From NCBI RefSeq assembly GCF_005405125.1, contig NZ_BJDL01000007.1:62001-126000 (forward strand): DNA of 64,000 nucleotides. The letters run 5' to 3'. Origin of the DNA: Lactiplantibacillus songbeiensis. GTDB taxonomy: Bacteria > Bacillota > Bacilli > Lactobacillales > Lactobacillaceae. The translations under genes and the position numbers were made by a program. Under the pieces are notes generated by a model that made no database searches, was not told the DNA's origin, and saw only the letters and a list, made by a program, of their open reading frames with translations. Of the stretch, positions 39,294 through 47,660 are shown piece after piece. Position 1 is the first letter of the stretch; each line of letters begins with the position of its first letter.

Positions 39294-40183
39294 TGTTAAG
39301 TACGCAAGCAAAGCAGGCGATTGCTATTGCGAAGACAATCAAAGCGCAACAAGATATGCCATTGACTACTACAAATATTCTACAAGCCCGGGCAGGCGCT
39401 GACCAAGGCAATCCATTTGAGTTTCCTGCCAATGTAACATTATTACCGGTGGCGACTGATCACGTAAACGGTGAATTCTATTTACTAAACGGGCAAGTCA
39501 AAGCAACTGGTAAGACAGTCTTAATGTTCTTGCACGGTGGTGCATATATGACGGGAACCGTTAAATCACGACGTTGGTTAGCAGTTAATTTAGCGTTAAA
39601 TTGTGGATACGATACTTTTTCAGTCGATTATCGGCAGTATCCAGAAGCGCAACATCCCGCTGCTCAAAATGATGTTGAAGCGGCCTATGCTTATTTACAG
39701 CAACGTTATGAACAAGTCGTGGTCTTCGGTGAATCGGCTGGGGCTTGTTTGGCGTTAACACTAACGTTGAGTTTGAAAAAGCAGGGTAAGTCTTTGCCAG
39801 CCAGAGTGAGTGTCTTTTCGCCGGTCATCTCACAATTGAATCTATTGACTTCAGAATTTACGAATCAGGAACGAGACCCCATGTTACTTGGAGCGGGGGC
39901 CCCAGTGCTGTACTTTAAGGAACCCGCTAGCTTGGATCCCTTAGTCTCACCAATCTATGGGGACTATACCGGTTTCCCACCGCTGATGATCAATTGTGGT
40001 ACTGAAGAAGTGAAGTATGACGATGCTGTGATTTTAAATCAGCTTTGTCAGGCTAAAGGGGTACCCGTAATTTTTAAGGCCTGGCAAGATTTATTTCATG
40101 TATTTGTGTTGTTTGATATGCCAGAAACCCAGGTAGCGCTACGCCAGATTGGTGACTTTTTAAAAATGAACTGCAATGATTAA
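39293..40183 (+). CDS. Alpha/beta hydrolase, acetyl-esterase type
   Basis: 296 residues; ATG 39293 overlaps the MFS stop. Hormone-sensitive-lipase type (Abhydrolase_3): oxyanion motif FLHGGAYMTG, nucleophile elbow FGESAGACLAL, acid in EEVKYDDAV and His in DLFHVF. No signal peptide. Probably deacylates the glycosides taken up by the operon, before or after rhamnose removal. Repeat R3 now lies between this gene and a terminator at 40528. Confidence 0.9.
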   Translation: MLSTQAKQAIAIAKTIKAQQDMPLTTTNILQARAGADQGNPFEFPANVTLLPVATDHVNGEFYLLNGQVKATGKTVLMFLHGGAYMTGTVKSRRWLAVNLALNCGYDTFSVDYRQYPEAQHPAAQNDVEAAYAYLQQRYEQVVVFGESAGACLALTLTLSLKKQGKSLPARVSVFSPVISQLNLLTSEFTNQERDPMLLGAGAPVLYFKEPASLDPLVSPIYGDYTGFPPLMINCGTEEVKYDDAVILNQLCQAKGVPVIFKAWQDLFHVFVLFDMPETQVALRQIGDFLKMNCND

Positions 40184-40213
40184 TCAATGTATCCACTACA
40201 AATATAGTTAGAA

Positions 40214-40494
40214 ACGCTTGGTGCTAGTTGGATTAAGTTGGCACTCTGGTTGGCCAGAATCAGCTGGAACGTGGTGGCCACGGTCTCATAAGCCGGGCTT
40301 TGACTACGCTGAGAAGGGCACTCAACTAAGTCAAACGATACCTCTGAGCCAATGCTGACCCGCCCGGCGTTAACTAATGGGTATTAAAAAATTACCGATT
40401 GATTATTTTTAGTCCAGTCACTTAGCTGTGTCGTTGGCGTTCCAATAGTTTAGAAACCAACTGGCAGGCGGCAATTGCAATTAGCACTAAGCGT
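40214..40494 (-). repeat. R3: degraded structured repeat element (281 bp), inverted orientation
   Basis: Ends ACGCTTGGTGCTAGTT and TTAGCACTAAGCGT are inverted repeats. Module B, reversed, is largely present (GGCCAGAATCAGCTGG arm, GGAACGTGGTGGCCACG, hairpin TTTGACTACGCTGAG/CTCAACTAAGTCAAA, arm GAGCCAATGCTGACCC), but its second hairpin has lost pairing. Module A is reduced to GTGTCGTTGGCGTTCCA and a short arm. The AT-rich spacer resembles that of R5. Confidence 0.82.
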
Positions 40495-40527
40495 GTTGGT
40501 TAATCTTAATTGAATCGCACCATGCCA

Positions 40528-40560
40528 GCAGTCGTTACGGATGATAACGGCTGCTTTTTT
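40528..40560 (+). terminator. Terminator downstream of R3
   Basis: GCAGTCGTT and AACGGCTGC pair (one G-U), followed by T6. Probably the terminator of the rhamnosidase operon. Confidence 0.85.
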
Positions 40561-40645
40561 GACCAAAATTCTCCTATCATCGATACAGCCATCAAAATTA
40601 ACCAAGGTCTTTGCAATGAATGGTGAAATTATCTTTCTTAATTGT

Positions 40646-40659
40646 TGTAAGCGCTTGCT
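40646..40659 (+). promoter_or_regulatory. cre site (CcpA) upstream of the sorbitol operon
   Basis: TGTAAGCGCTTGCT is a near-ideal catabolite-responsive element, 57 bases before gutF. Confidence 0.85.
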
Positions 40660-40716
40660 GTACGATGTAATTGTTGAAAAGGAAAAAACAAAAAATTTGA
40701 TAGGAGTGCATAAATT

Positions 40717-41520
40717 ATGTCAGAAGATTGGTTAGGATTAACAGACCGGGTCGTCATTGTTACTGGAGGGTCATCAGGGATTGGTGCAGCAATTGTCCAA
40801 GAATTAGTTGGTCATGGGGCTAATGTTATCAACGCTGATTTGAAGTCTGGCGAATTTGAAGCTGATCAGTTAAGCTTTATTAAGACAGATGTCACCGATA
40901 AAGCGGCCGTTGATCAGTTGGTGCAACAAGTTGGTGATGAATTTGGTCATATTGATGGTTTAGTCAATAATGCCGGGATTAATTTGCCACGCTTGTTAGT
41001 TGATAATCAGCAACCGGCTGGCAAGTATGAATTGAGTGAAGCGGCCTTTAATAAGATGTTCGCGGTTAATGTGAAGAGCGTGTTCTTAATGGCGCAAGCT
41101 GTTGGTCATTACATGGCACAGCAACGACATGGCGTGATCATCAACATGTCCTCTGAGGCCGGGCTAGAAGGGTCACAAGGTCAGAGTGTTTATTCGGGGA
41201 CCAAAGGCGCGATTAATGGCTTGACGCGGTCATGGGCTAAAGAGCTCGGTGAATTTAACATTCGCGTTGTCGGGGTCGCACCTGGTATTATGGAAGCTAC
41301 AGGTCTACGGACACCAGCATATGAAGAAGCTTTAGCTTACACGCGGCACAAGACCGTGGCTGATTTACGGGCCGGTTACAAGAGCACCACGACCACGCCA
41401 TTAGGTCGCAGTGGTCACTTATACGAAGTCGCCGATCTAGTTAGTTACTTCTTATCAGATCGGGCCAGTTACATTACTGGTGTCACAACAAACGTGGCTG
41501 GTGGCAAGTCACGCGGATGA
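40717..41520 (+). CDS. gutF: Sorbitol-6-phosphate 2-dehydrogenase (SDR family)
   Basis: 267 residues; ATG 40717 after AGGAGTG. Short-chain dehydrogenase: NAD-binding VTGGSSGIGAA (about 15-25), NNAG (about 86), catalytic Ser in MSSEAG and YSGTK with Tyr/Lys near 158-162. Oxidises D-sorbitol-6-phosphate to fructose-6-phosphate. It heads a gene order identical to the gutFRMCBA operon described in Lactobacillus casei. Induction by sorbitol through GutR and repression through the cre site are expected. Confidence 0.93.
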   Translation: MSEDWLGLTDRVVIVTGGSSGIGAAIVQELVGHGANVINADLKSGEFEADQLSFIKTDVTDKAAVDQLVQQVGDEFGHIDGLVNNAGINLPRLLVDNQQPAGKYELSEAAFNKMFAVNVKSVFLMAQAVGHYMAQQRHGVIINMSSEAGLEGSQGQSVYSGTKGAINGLTRSWAKELGEFNIRVVGVAPGIMEATGLRTPAYEEALAYTRHKTVADLRAGYKSTTTTPLGRSGHLYEVADLVSYFLSDRASYITGVTTNVAGGKSRG

Positions 41521-41535
41521 AAGGAATTGGTTTGA

Positions 41536-43392
41536 TTGGACAATCAAGATTTTCGTTTACTAAATGACTTGATTGCTAACGATTCGGTCATGATTGACGA
41601 GTTGGCAGCAAACGAGCATGTCTCTAAGCGAACCCTGCTTAAATACATTCAAAATTTAAATGATGATCTTGATGAAGTTGCGATTGTGCAACAAAAGCAG
41701 CAACGACTCTTTTTGCAAGTCAATGATTATCAAAAATTGGCAAAACTGCAAACGGGTCAGCTCAAACGAGAATTAGATTTTAATGATCCTGACAAACGTC
41801 AGTCATTCATCATCATGCAGTTATTACAAGCGGCTGATTTTGTGACCTTGGATGATCTGGCAGAACAGTTATTGATTAGCAAACCGACGTTAGCACGGGA
41901 TATGACGAGTTTACGGCACAAGTTAATGCCGTATCATGCCGAGATTGTCTCGATGACGAATAACGGCATTCGATTGGTGACGGCGGTTGATTATGACGTA
42001 CCCATCATGATTGAGAATCTTGTTTATGATTATTATCCAGTTCAGACCTTGCCAATCAAGGGACGAATGACTGAACTGACTAATAGTTGTCAGGAATTGC
42101 ATCTGAGTAGTCATCTAATTGCGCAAATTGAGCGTAAAGTGATTTCGTTATATTTAGCACTGACGGCTGGGTATCATATTCAACAGTCGATTCCACACTT
42201 TTATCCGCTCTGGGAATCGAGTGAAGCTGTTCGAGAATTAACGGAAACGATTGAATTTGTTTTAGATACGGCGGTGACGCCAGCTGAAGAGACCTACTTA
42301 TTGTCACCGTTAACTTTTCAGATGAACGATTTATTATCAACTGACGCTATCGATGAGCGGGTTAAGGCTAATCAGCCATTGTTTGCGAAGGTGGCTAAGT
42401 CAGCAAGGTTAACTATTCAATTTGACTTTGATCATTTCTACCAACAGATTAAGACGCACTTGTTGTTCTTGATCAATCGGGCGATCTTTCATGTAAGCTC
42501 AACAGCGCTGTTACCAGAAAACGTGGCTGAACAATATCCGGTTGCCAATGATTTAGCGGTTTTGACGGTTAAAACGTTGGAACACGCCTTATCAACAACG
42601 ATTAGTGACATTGAGGTCAGTTATCTGACGATTTACTTTGAGACGGAGTTGGAAGAAAAGCAGAGTCATGAGACGAATACGGTTGAAGTCGCGATGGTCG
42701 GTGCAATTGGTGAAAATGTGACGCGTTTTATTGATCGCCGGTTAAAAGAGATTTTTAATGGCTCGATTACGATTACGTCATTTAAAGATGTTAACGCTTT
42801 AAAAGCCCAATCACGCCACTTCTTATTGATCTTTACTAATGGCCCAATTAATTACAATGATGGGGTCTCGTCAATTGTCAGAATTAGTACCGTCTTTCGC
42901 GAGAATGAATTGCAGAGTAAGTTGCAAGTCTCATTAGTGGAAGATGCCATTAAGAAGCAACAGTGTCACTTCACGTATCAAACTTTAGACAGTCAGGATG
43001 GGTATTTGAAGGCAACGCAACAAATGATTGAACAAAAGATTGCCGTTAGTGAACTGAACCAAGACTTCTTACGCGATTGGCAGTTACGTGAACAAAAGTC
43101 GTCGTGTGTGTTTGAAGGCGGGGTGGCGATTCCACATGTGATTGATCATTCTGACCATAATCGGATTTTGATCAGTGTAGGAGCCTTTGATCGCGAAATT
43201 AAATATCAAGATCGCAAGGTACGCCTAGTCTTCCTAGTGGGGATTCCAGCGACCGTTGATAATCAGCTGAGTCGGGTATTGTCGGAAGTGTACGACTTTA
43301 TCTTCTCAGTAGCGAAGAATCAAGGTATTTATAATAACTTGTTGAACTTTGACCCCCAGCGGTCGTTAATCCAAATTACGGAGGGAATCTAA
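41536..43392 (+). CDS. gutR: PRD-containing transcriptional regulator/activator GutR
   Basis: 618 residues from TTG 41536, AAGGA about ten bases upstream. N-terminal HTH pair (about 1-130, ANEHVSKRTLLKYIQNLND and LAEQLLISKPTLARDMTSLRHKL), two PRD domains (about 165-380), a GatB/EIIB-like segment, and a C-terminal EIIA-type domain (about 475-615) with phosphorylatable His in VAIPHVI (about 533). Activity should be set by phosphorylation from the sorbitol PTS. Lies in the operon it controls. Confidence 0.93.
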   Translation: MDNQDFRLLNDLIANDSVMIDELAANEHVSKRTLLKYIQNLNDDLDEVAIVQQKQQRLFLQVNDYQKLAKLQTGQLKRELDFNDPDKRQSFIIMQLLQAADFVTLDDLAEQLLISKPTLARDMTSLRHKLMPYHAEIVSMTNNGIRLVTAVDYDVPIMIENLVYDYYPVQTLPIKGRMTELTNSCQELHLSSHLIAQIERKVISLYLALTAGYHIQQSIPHFYPLWESSEAVRELTETIEFVLDTAVTPAEETYLLSPLTFQMNDLLSTDAIDERVKANQPLFAKVAKSARLTIQFDFDHFYQQIKTHLLFLINRAIFHVSSTALLPENVAEQYPVANDLAVLTVKTLEHALSTTISDIEVSYLTIYFETELEEKQSHETNTVEVAMVGAIGENVTRFIDRRLKEIFNGSITITSFKDVNALKAQSRHFLLIFTNGPINYNDGVSSIVRISTVFRENELQSKLQVSLVEDAIKKQQCHFTYQTLDSQDGYLKATQQMIEQKIAVSELNQDFLRDWQLREQKSSCVFEGGVAIPHVIDHSDHNRILISVGAFDREIKYQDRKVRLVFLVGIPATVDNQLSRVLSEVYDFIFSVAKNQGIYNNLLNFDPQRSLIQITEGI

Positions 43393-43393
43393 A

Positions 43394-43897
43394 ATGTCAC
43401 CGATGCTATTAATTGGGATCGTCTTGGTCTCAGCGTTCTTATTACAAGGATTATTGGGATTCTTTCAAATTCGGAGCTTTTCGAAGCACTTTCAACAGAT
43501 GCGTCGACAGGGTAAAGTTTTGATTGGGAAAAATCCGCGAAAAATTCAGTCTGGCAGTTTAATGCTAATGGCAATTGATACAGATGGGAATATTAAAGCC
43601 GCACAATTATTACAAGGCGTGACGGTGTTTGCTCATTTTAAACCGGTTAAGCCACTGGTTGGACAAAATATTGCGGTTTTAGGGGCTGATTACGATCAGT
43701 TACGTCACTTTAACCGCTTGACCCGCCAATGTATTTTAAATGCTTATCAGAATTTTATTAATTATCGGACCGGACATTTAACCGCCGAAGCTTTCGATAC
43801 GAAAGTTAACGTCTTTGCTTTGCCGCTGGTTGATCAGATTAAAAATCAGAGCGGCCGGTTATTGGGCACTTTAAAGCAACATTTTGCACGTGGATAG
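43394..43897 (+). CDS. gutM: Glucitol operon activator GutM
   Basis: 167 residues; ATG 43394, one base after the gutR stop, with GGAGGG inside gutR's end. A single N-terminal membrane helix (MLLIGIVLVSAFLLQGLLG) followed by FQIRSFSKHFQQMRRQGKVLIGK, typical of GutM (SrlM). The protein is a positive accessory factor for gut operon expression in enteric bacteria and L. casei. Mechanism unknown. Confidence 0.92.
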   Translation: MSPMLLIGIVLVSAFLLQGLLGFFQIRSFSKHFQQMRRQGKVLIGKNPRKIQSGSLMLMAIDTDGNIKAAQLLQGVTVFAHFKPVKPLVGQNIAVLGADYDQLRHFNRLTRQCILNAYQNFINYRTGHLTAEAFDTKVNVFALPLVDQIKNQSGRLLGTLKQHFARG

Positions 43898-43912
43898 GGA
43901 GGATCAGCAACG

Positions 43913-44479
43913 ATGAAGTTAATTACGGACTTTGCTTCAGGATTTATGGGCTTATTTCAAAGTGGGGGTAAGACGTTTATTAGTTGGATGACAACGATCA
44001 TTCCAGTCGTCTTACTACTGTTAGTTTTAATGAATACGATTATTGCCTTTTTAGGTGAGAAACGAATGACGCGCCTGGCGCAGGCGTCATCTAAAAATGT
44101 GGTGACCCGTTATATGATTTTGCCATTTTTAGCCGCATTTATGTTAGGTAATCCGATGGCGTTCTCGTTAGGCCGTTTTTTACCGGAATATTACAAACCA
44201 AGTTACTATGCGTCCCAAGCCCAGTTTTGCCACACTAGTAACGGTGTGTTTCCCCATATTAATCCGGGTGAATTATTCATTTGGATGGGGATTGCGCAAG
44301 GGGTTCAAAAGTTAGGCTTGGATACGATGGATTTGGCGGTACGCTATTTATTGGTCGGCTTAGTGATGAACTTTGTTGGTGGCTGGGTTACAGATTTTAC
44401 CACGGCTTATGTTTGTCGCACATCCGGTGTGAAATTATCTAAGACCGTCGATTTAACTGCTCGTCAAAAGACGGTGTAA
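43913..44479 (+). CDS. gutC: PTS sorbitol transporter subunit IIC
   Basis: 188 residues; ATG 43913 after GGGAGGA. GutA/SrlA-type EIIC2 half, with [25 protein letters not shown] start, several membrane helices, and the [35 protein letters not shown] segment conserved in the family (glucitol permease IIC). Forms the membrane channel with the next gene product. Confidence 0.93.
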   Translation: MKLITDFASGFMGLFQSGGKTFISWMTTIIPVVLLLLVLMNTIIAFLGEKRMTRLAQASSKNVVTRYMILPFLAAFMLGNPMAFSLGRFLPEYYKPSYYASQAQFCHTSNGVFPHINPGELFIWMGIAQGVQKLGLDTMDLAVRYLLVGLVMNFVGGWVTDFTTAYVCRTSGVKLSKTVDLTARQKTV

Positions 44480-44492
44480 GGAGGAGTTTACC

Positions 44493-45476
44493 ATGGCATG
44501 GAAAAGTATTCGGATTGAAAAAGGCACCGGGGGCTTTGGGGGACCACTCATTGTGACCCCAACCGAACAAAAACATAAATTTATATATGTCACCGGGGGT
44601 AATCGTCCCGCCATCGTGGACAAAATTGCTAAATTAACCGGGATGGAAGCTGTTGATGGGTTTAAAACATCTATTCCCGATGATGAAACCGCTTTAGCCG
44701 TGATTGATTGCGGTGGGACGTTACGTTGTGGGATTTACCCGAAAAAAGGCATTTTAACCGTGAATGTGTTGCCAACCGGGAAGAGCGGGCCACTTGCCCA
44801 ATTCATCACACCTGAACTGTATGTGTCAAATGTTGACGTCGATCAAATTATGGCTAGTGATGGCAGTACCACACCAGCGACTGATAAAGTGGCGCCTGAA
44901 GCTAGTGAATCAACGCCAGCCACCCCACCGACACCGCATAAAACCGGGTTTATCGCTAAGATTGGGGTTGGGGTTGGTCGCATTGTGGCAACCTTTAATC
45001 AGGCGGCCAAGGATTCCGTACAAACCGTGATTAATACCATTATTCCGTTTATGGCCTTTGTTTCCTTGTTAATCGGGATTATCAATGGTTCTGGTCTAGG
45101 TAAAGCCTTTGCTAAGTTGATGTCACCGTTAGCAGGTAATATCTGGGGCTTAATGATTCTTGGTTTTATCTGCTCATTGCCATTCTTATCACCATTGCTG
45201 GGACCTGGTGGGGTGATTGGTCAAGTGATTGGGACGTTAATTGGGGTCGAAATTGGTAAAGGTAATATTTCACCACAATTTGCCTTGCCAGCGTTGTTTG
45301 CGATTAATACGCAAAATGGTTGTGACTTTATTCCAGTTGGTTTAGGACTAGAAGAAGCCGATGCTAAAACAGTTGAAGTTGGGGTGCCGTCCGTCTTATA
45401 TTCTCGGTTTATTAACGGGGTTCCCCGGGTCTTTGTCGCTTGGATTGCCAGCTTTGGGCTGTATCCAGGCAAGTAA
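44493..45476 (+). CDS. gutB: PTS sorbitol transporter subunit IIBC
   Basis: 327 residues; ATG 44493 after AAGGAGG. N-terminal EIIB (about 1-110): [16 protein letters not shown], and the phospho-acceptor Cys in [14 protein letters not shown] (about 72). A Pro/Thr linker (about 125-150) joins to a membrane IIC part (about 175-327) with [20 protein letters not shown] and [22 protein letters not shown]. Phosphorylates sorbitol during uptake. Confidence 0.94.
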   Translation: MAWKSIRIEKGTGGFGGPLIVTPTEQKHKFIYVTGGNRPAIVDKIAKLTGMEAVDGFKTSIPDDETALAVIDCGGTLRCGIYPKKGILTVNVLPTGKSGPLAQFITPELYVSNVDVDQIMASDGSTTPATDKVAPEASESTPATPPTPHKTGFIAKIGVGVGRIVATFNQAAKDSVQTVINTIIPFMAFVSLLIGIINGSGLGKAFAKLMSPLAGNIWGLMILGFICSLPFLSPLLGPGGVIGQVIGTLIGVEIGKGNISPQFALPALFAINTQNGCDFIPVGLGLEEADAKTVEVGVPSVLYSRFINGVPRVFVAWIASFGLYPGK

Positions 45477-45495
45477 AAAAGTGAGGTAAAGTGAA

Positions 45496-45873
45496 ATGAT
45501 GAGTCAAACTGGACAAGCAATTTTTGAAACCCAAGTCGTTGAAGTGGGCCAAGAAGCCCAAGATTTTAGTGCGATTGATATGTTAATTTTATTCGGTCAA
45601 GAAGCGCCAGATGCGCTTCGGTCATCGTGTTACATTATTAATGTGCAGCCAGTTGCAGCCCCAATTACCACGGCGCTGCAACTTAAGATTGATGATCAAA
45701 CGTTCCAAATTACGGCGGTTGGTGATGAAGTGCAACGTAATCTGACGAATTTGGGTCACATTGCGGTTAGCTTTACGGGTAAAACAACTGCTGAGTTACC
45801 AGGAACCTTGTATGTAGCCGCTGGTCATTATCCGTCGATGACGGTTGGATCAACGATTCAAATCATAGCTTAG
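45496..45873 (+). CDS. gutA: PTS sorbitol transporter subunit IIA, lacking the usual active-site His
   Basis: 125 residues; ATG 45496 with GAGGT upstream. PTSIIA_gutA family: FETQVVEVGQEAQDF, LILFGQEAPDALRSSCYIINVQ, ITAVGDEVQRNLTNLGHIAVSF, LPGTLYVAAGHYP. In E. coli SrlB the phosphorylated His43 lies in CFIHCH; the aligned stretch here is CYIINV, with Ile in that place. Only the structural His in LGH and one in AGHYP remain. If alignment is right, this IIA cannot carry phosphate at the normal site. Terminal gene of the operon, followed by a terminator. Confidence 0.85.
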   Translation: MMSQTGQAIFETQVVEVGQEAQDFSAIDMLILFGQEAPDALRSSCYIINVQPVAAPITTALQLKIDDQTFQITAVGDEVQRNLTNLGHIAVSFTGKTTAELPGTLYVAAGHYPSMTVGSTIQIIA

Positions 45874-45883
45874 CGTCTAATCA

Positions 45884-45920
45884 AAAATGGCCATCCGCGG
45901 ATGACCATTTTTGATTTTAA
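45884..45920. terminator. Terminator of the sorbitol operon
   Basis: AAAAATGGCCATCCG and CGGATGACCATTTTT form a near-perfect hairpin. The convergent small membrane gene ends at 45926, so it may serve both. Confidence 0.88.
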
Positions 45921-45925
45921 ATATT

Positions 45926-46219
45926 TTAGTTTTGATTATCTTTTGCTTTCATGTGATCCGACTCGTTATTTATTTTCTTAGCATGTCTGTTCTTTCCGAA
46001 TGTGTAATACGCATAAAACCAGATATTACCGAGTACAAGCACTAATAGTGTTGGGAAGACTGTCATATTTTTACCATTAAAGTATAACCATAAAATAGAT
46101 AGACTATACATTATTGGTAAAACTAAACTAAACTTTTTCTGATAATAATAGCCTTCAATATATTGTAAAATAGTGCCAAGTATCACGATAGTCCACAAAA
46201 TTATTGTTGTCATATCCAT
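45926..46219 (-). CDS. 97-residue membrane protein, unknown function
   Basis: Three predicted transmembrane helices (about 4-22, 32-48, 54-74), then a basic/acidic tail KNRHAKKINNESDHMKAKDNQN. AT-rich compared with the operon beside it. RBS is weak (ATGAAGGCATGG context), and the start could be the second ATG. Function unknown. Confidence 0.6.
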   Translation of the reverse strand: MDMTTIILWTIVILGTILQYIEGYYYQKKFSLVLPIMYSLSILWLYFNGKNMTVFPTLLVLVLGNIWFYAYYTFGKNRHAKKINNESDHMKAKDNQN

Positions 46220-46299
46220 GCCTTCATCCTCATATATATCTAATACTTTATTTGCATCCTGTAAACTTTATCAAAATTAATTTTAACATATACTTCAGT

Positions 46300-47448
46300 T
46301 TATTCACGAAAAATGGCAATAAGTAACAACAAACCACCTAACCAACTAAATGTAGACGCAAAGCCCATCAGTTCAATCAGCCAGCCAATTGCCGGAAACA
46401 TCACGATCATGACGAGGCTAAAAATCATACTGCTGATACTCAATAACGTTGCGCGTTGTGCGCTTGGCATCAGAGTATTGTAATAAGTTGACATTAAAGG
46501 TTCTAACATCGCATTCAGCATGTTGATTAGTAGATAACCGATGACTAGCAAGGTAAGCTGGCCCCAACCCATTAATAAGAGCGTGATCAATAAACAGCCG
46601 GTTAGTCCCAATAATAAATGAGTTGGGGACCACCGGCGCTGCAGATAGGGTGTGAGTTGGACGCCCAAGACATTGAGACCAGCCACCGTGATTAAGATAC
46701 CGGCAATTAGTGTCCCGTTAAAGCCGTGGTCAGTCATCACGGCCTGAAAATAGTAATAATAAGTGGTCCCGATGGCGCTAAATACCGCATGAAAACTCAT
46801 CAAATAAGTGAGTTTGGGCAATCGCCGTAACCAAGTTAGTGCGGCCATCAAGAGTTGCCATAAGTTTAAGCGATTAGCACTAGTGTCACGATGCTGTGGT
46901 TCTGGCAGCCGCCAAATGATGACAATCGTGACAATGGCAATCACTAAGTCACCCCAATAAGTGGCGGCTAGATAACCATGAATCAGCCAACCAGCAATCA
47001 AAATGCCAAGCGCATTGGCGAGTTCAATCAGGGTATTCATATTACTAGTAACTTGCGGATAACAATCAGTCGCTTGATGATCGACAAGTGTTTCGTAGAA
47101 CCAAGCTTCTAGCGTGCCGGATTGTAAGTTATAAGCCCAGGCTTGCAGGACGAAGCCAAAGGCAAACCACCAGAAGTTTGTTGCTGTGAGCATGATGATG
47201 GCATGTAGCGCCGCGGCCACACGACTACTAATCAGGTTAGTGCGGTAGCTAAAATGGTCGGCTAAGATACCAGACGGAACTTCCGATAAGAGACTAGTGA
47301 GATGGAAAATACTTTCACATAGTCCAATTTGAACCAGTGAAAGGCCGTGTTGTTGCAGGAAAATGACCCAAAGACTATCGATGCCGAAATAAGATAGGGC
47401 GGTGTAGGCATAGCCCCGTGGTAAGGACTGAATTTTATTTTTGAGCAT
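46300..47448 (-). CDS. MFS transporter (tandem paralog 1)
   Basis: 382 residues from ATG 47448, eight bases after GGAGGG; the longer frame lies within the leader. Twelve helices. It shares AYTALSYFGIDSLWVIFLQQHGLSLVQIGLCES and WAYNLQSGTLEAWFYETLVD with the gene directly upstream, so the two come from duplication. In the first loop EVPSGILADHFSYR is a motif-A variant. Likely drug or metabolite export; substrate unknown. Preceded by a structured leader (47475-47651). Confidence 0.88.
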   Translation of the reverse strand: MLKNKIQSLPRGYAYTALSYFGIDSLWVIFLQQHGLSLVQIGLCESIFHLTSLLSEVPSGILADHFSYRTNLISSRVAAALHAIIMLTATNFWWFAFGFVLQAWAYNLQSGTLEAWFYETLVDHQATDCYPQVTSNMNTLIELANALGILIAGWLIHGYLAATYWGDLVIAIVTIVIIWRLPEPQHRDTSANRLNLWQLLMAALTWLRRLPKLTYLMSFHAVFSAIGTTYYYYFQAVMTDHGFNGTLIAGILITVAGLNVLGVQLTPYLQRRWSPTHLLLGLTGCLLITLLLMGWGQLTLLVIGYLLINMLNAMLEPLMSTYYNTLMPSAQRATLLSISSMIFSLVMIVMFPAIGWLIELMGFASTFSWLGGLLLLIAIFRE

Positions 47449-47474
47449 GGTATAAAACCCTCCGTTAAGGTTAA

Positions 47475-47651
47475 ACGGTCGCAAAAAAAGACGCCTCTAA
47501 TGAGTCGCCTAATTACGGTGCCATTATGAGTGCAGTTAATCTTCAACTTAGAAAAAAGGGCAGACTGTCCCCTTAACGGACTAAAACGGCAATAATTGCC
47601 TGTTTAAGACTCATCCAAGTTAAAAGATCAAGTTGCACAAGGGTCACCACT
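47475..47651 (-). promoter_or_regulatory. Attenuator-like leader with possible leader peptide before the MFS gene
   Basis: On the minus strand a short ORF starts at ATG 47614 (MSLKQAIIAVLVR, stop 47573), or at GTG 47638 with AGTGGTGA upstream. Its 3' part contains GGCAAT/ATTGCC. It is followed by AAGGG/CCCTT with T6 (47552-47575), then a second hairpin (GGCGACTC/GAGGCGTC) with T7 (47483-47510), and CCGTT/AACGG overlapping the downstream RBS. The arrangement resembles ribosome-mediated attenuation of resistance genes; inference. Confidence 0.45.
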
Positions 47652-47660
47652 TTCTAAGAA

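Noticed and set aside
40541-40735. 64-aa ORF before gutF
   Set aside because: It crosses a terminator and the cre site and overlaps the gutF start; no RBS.
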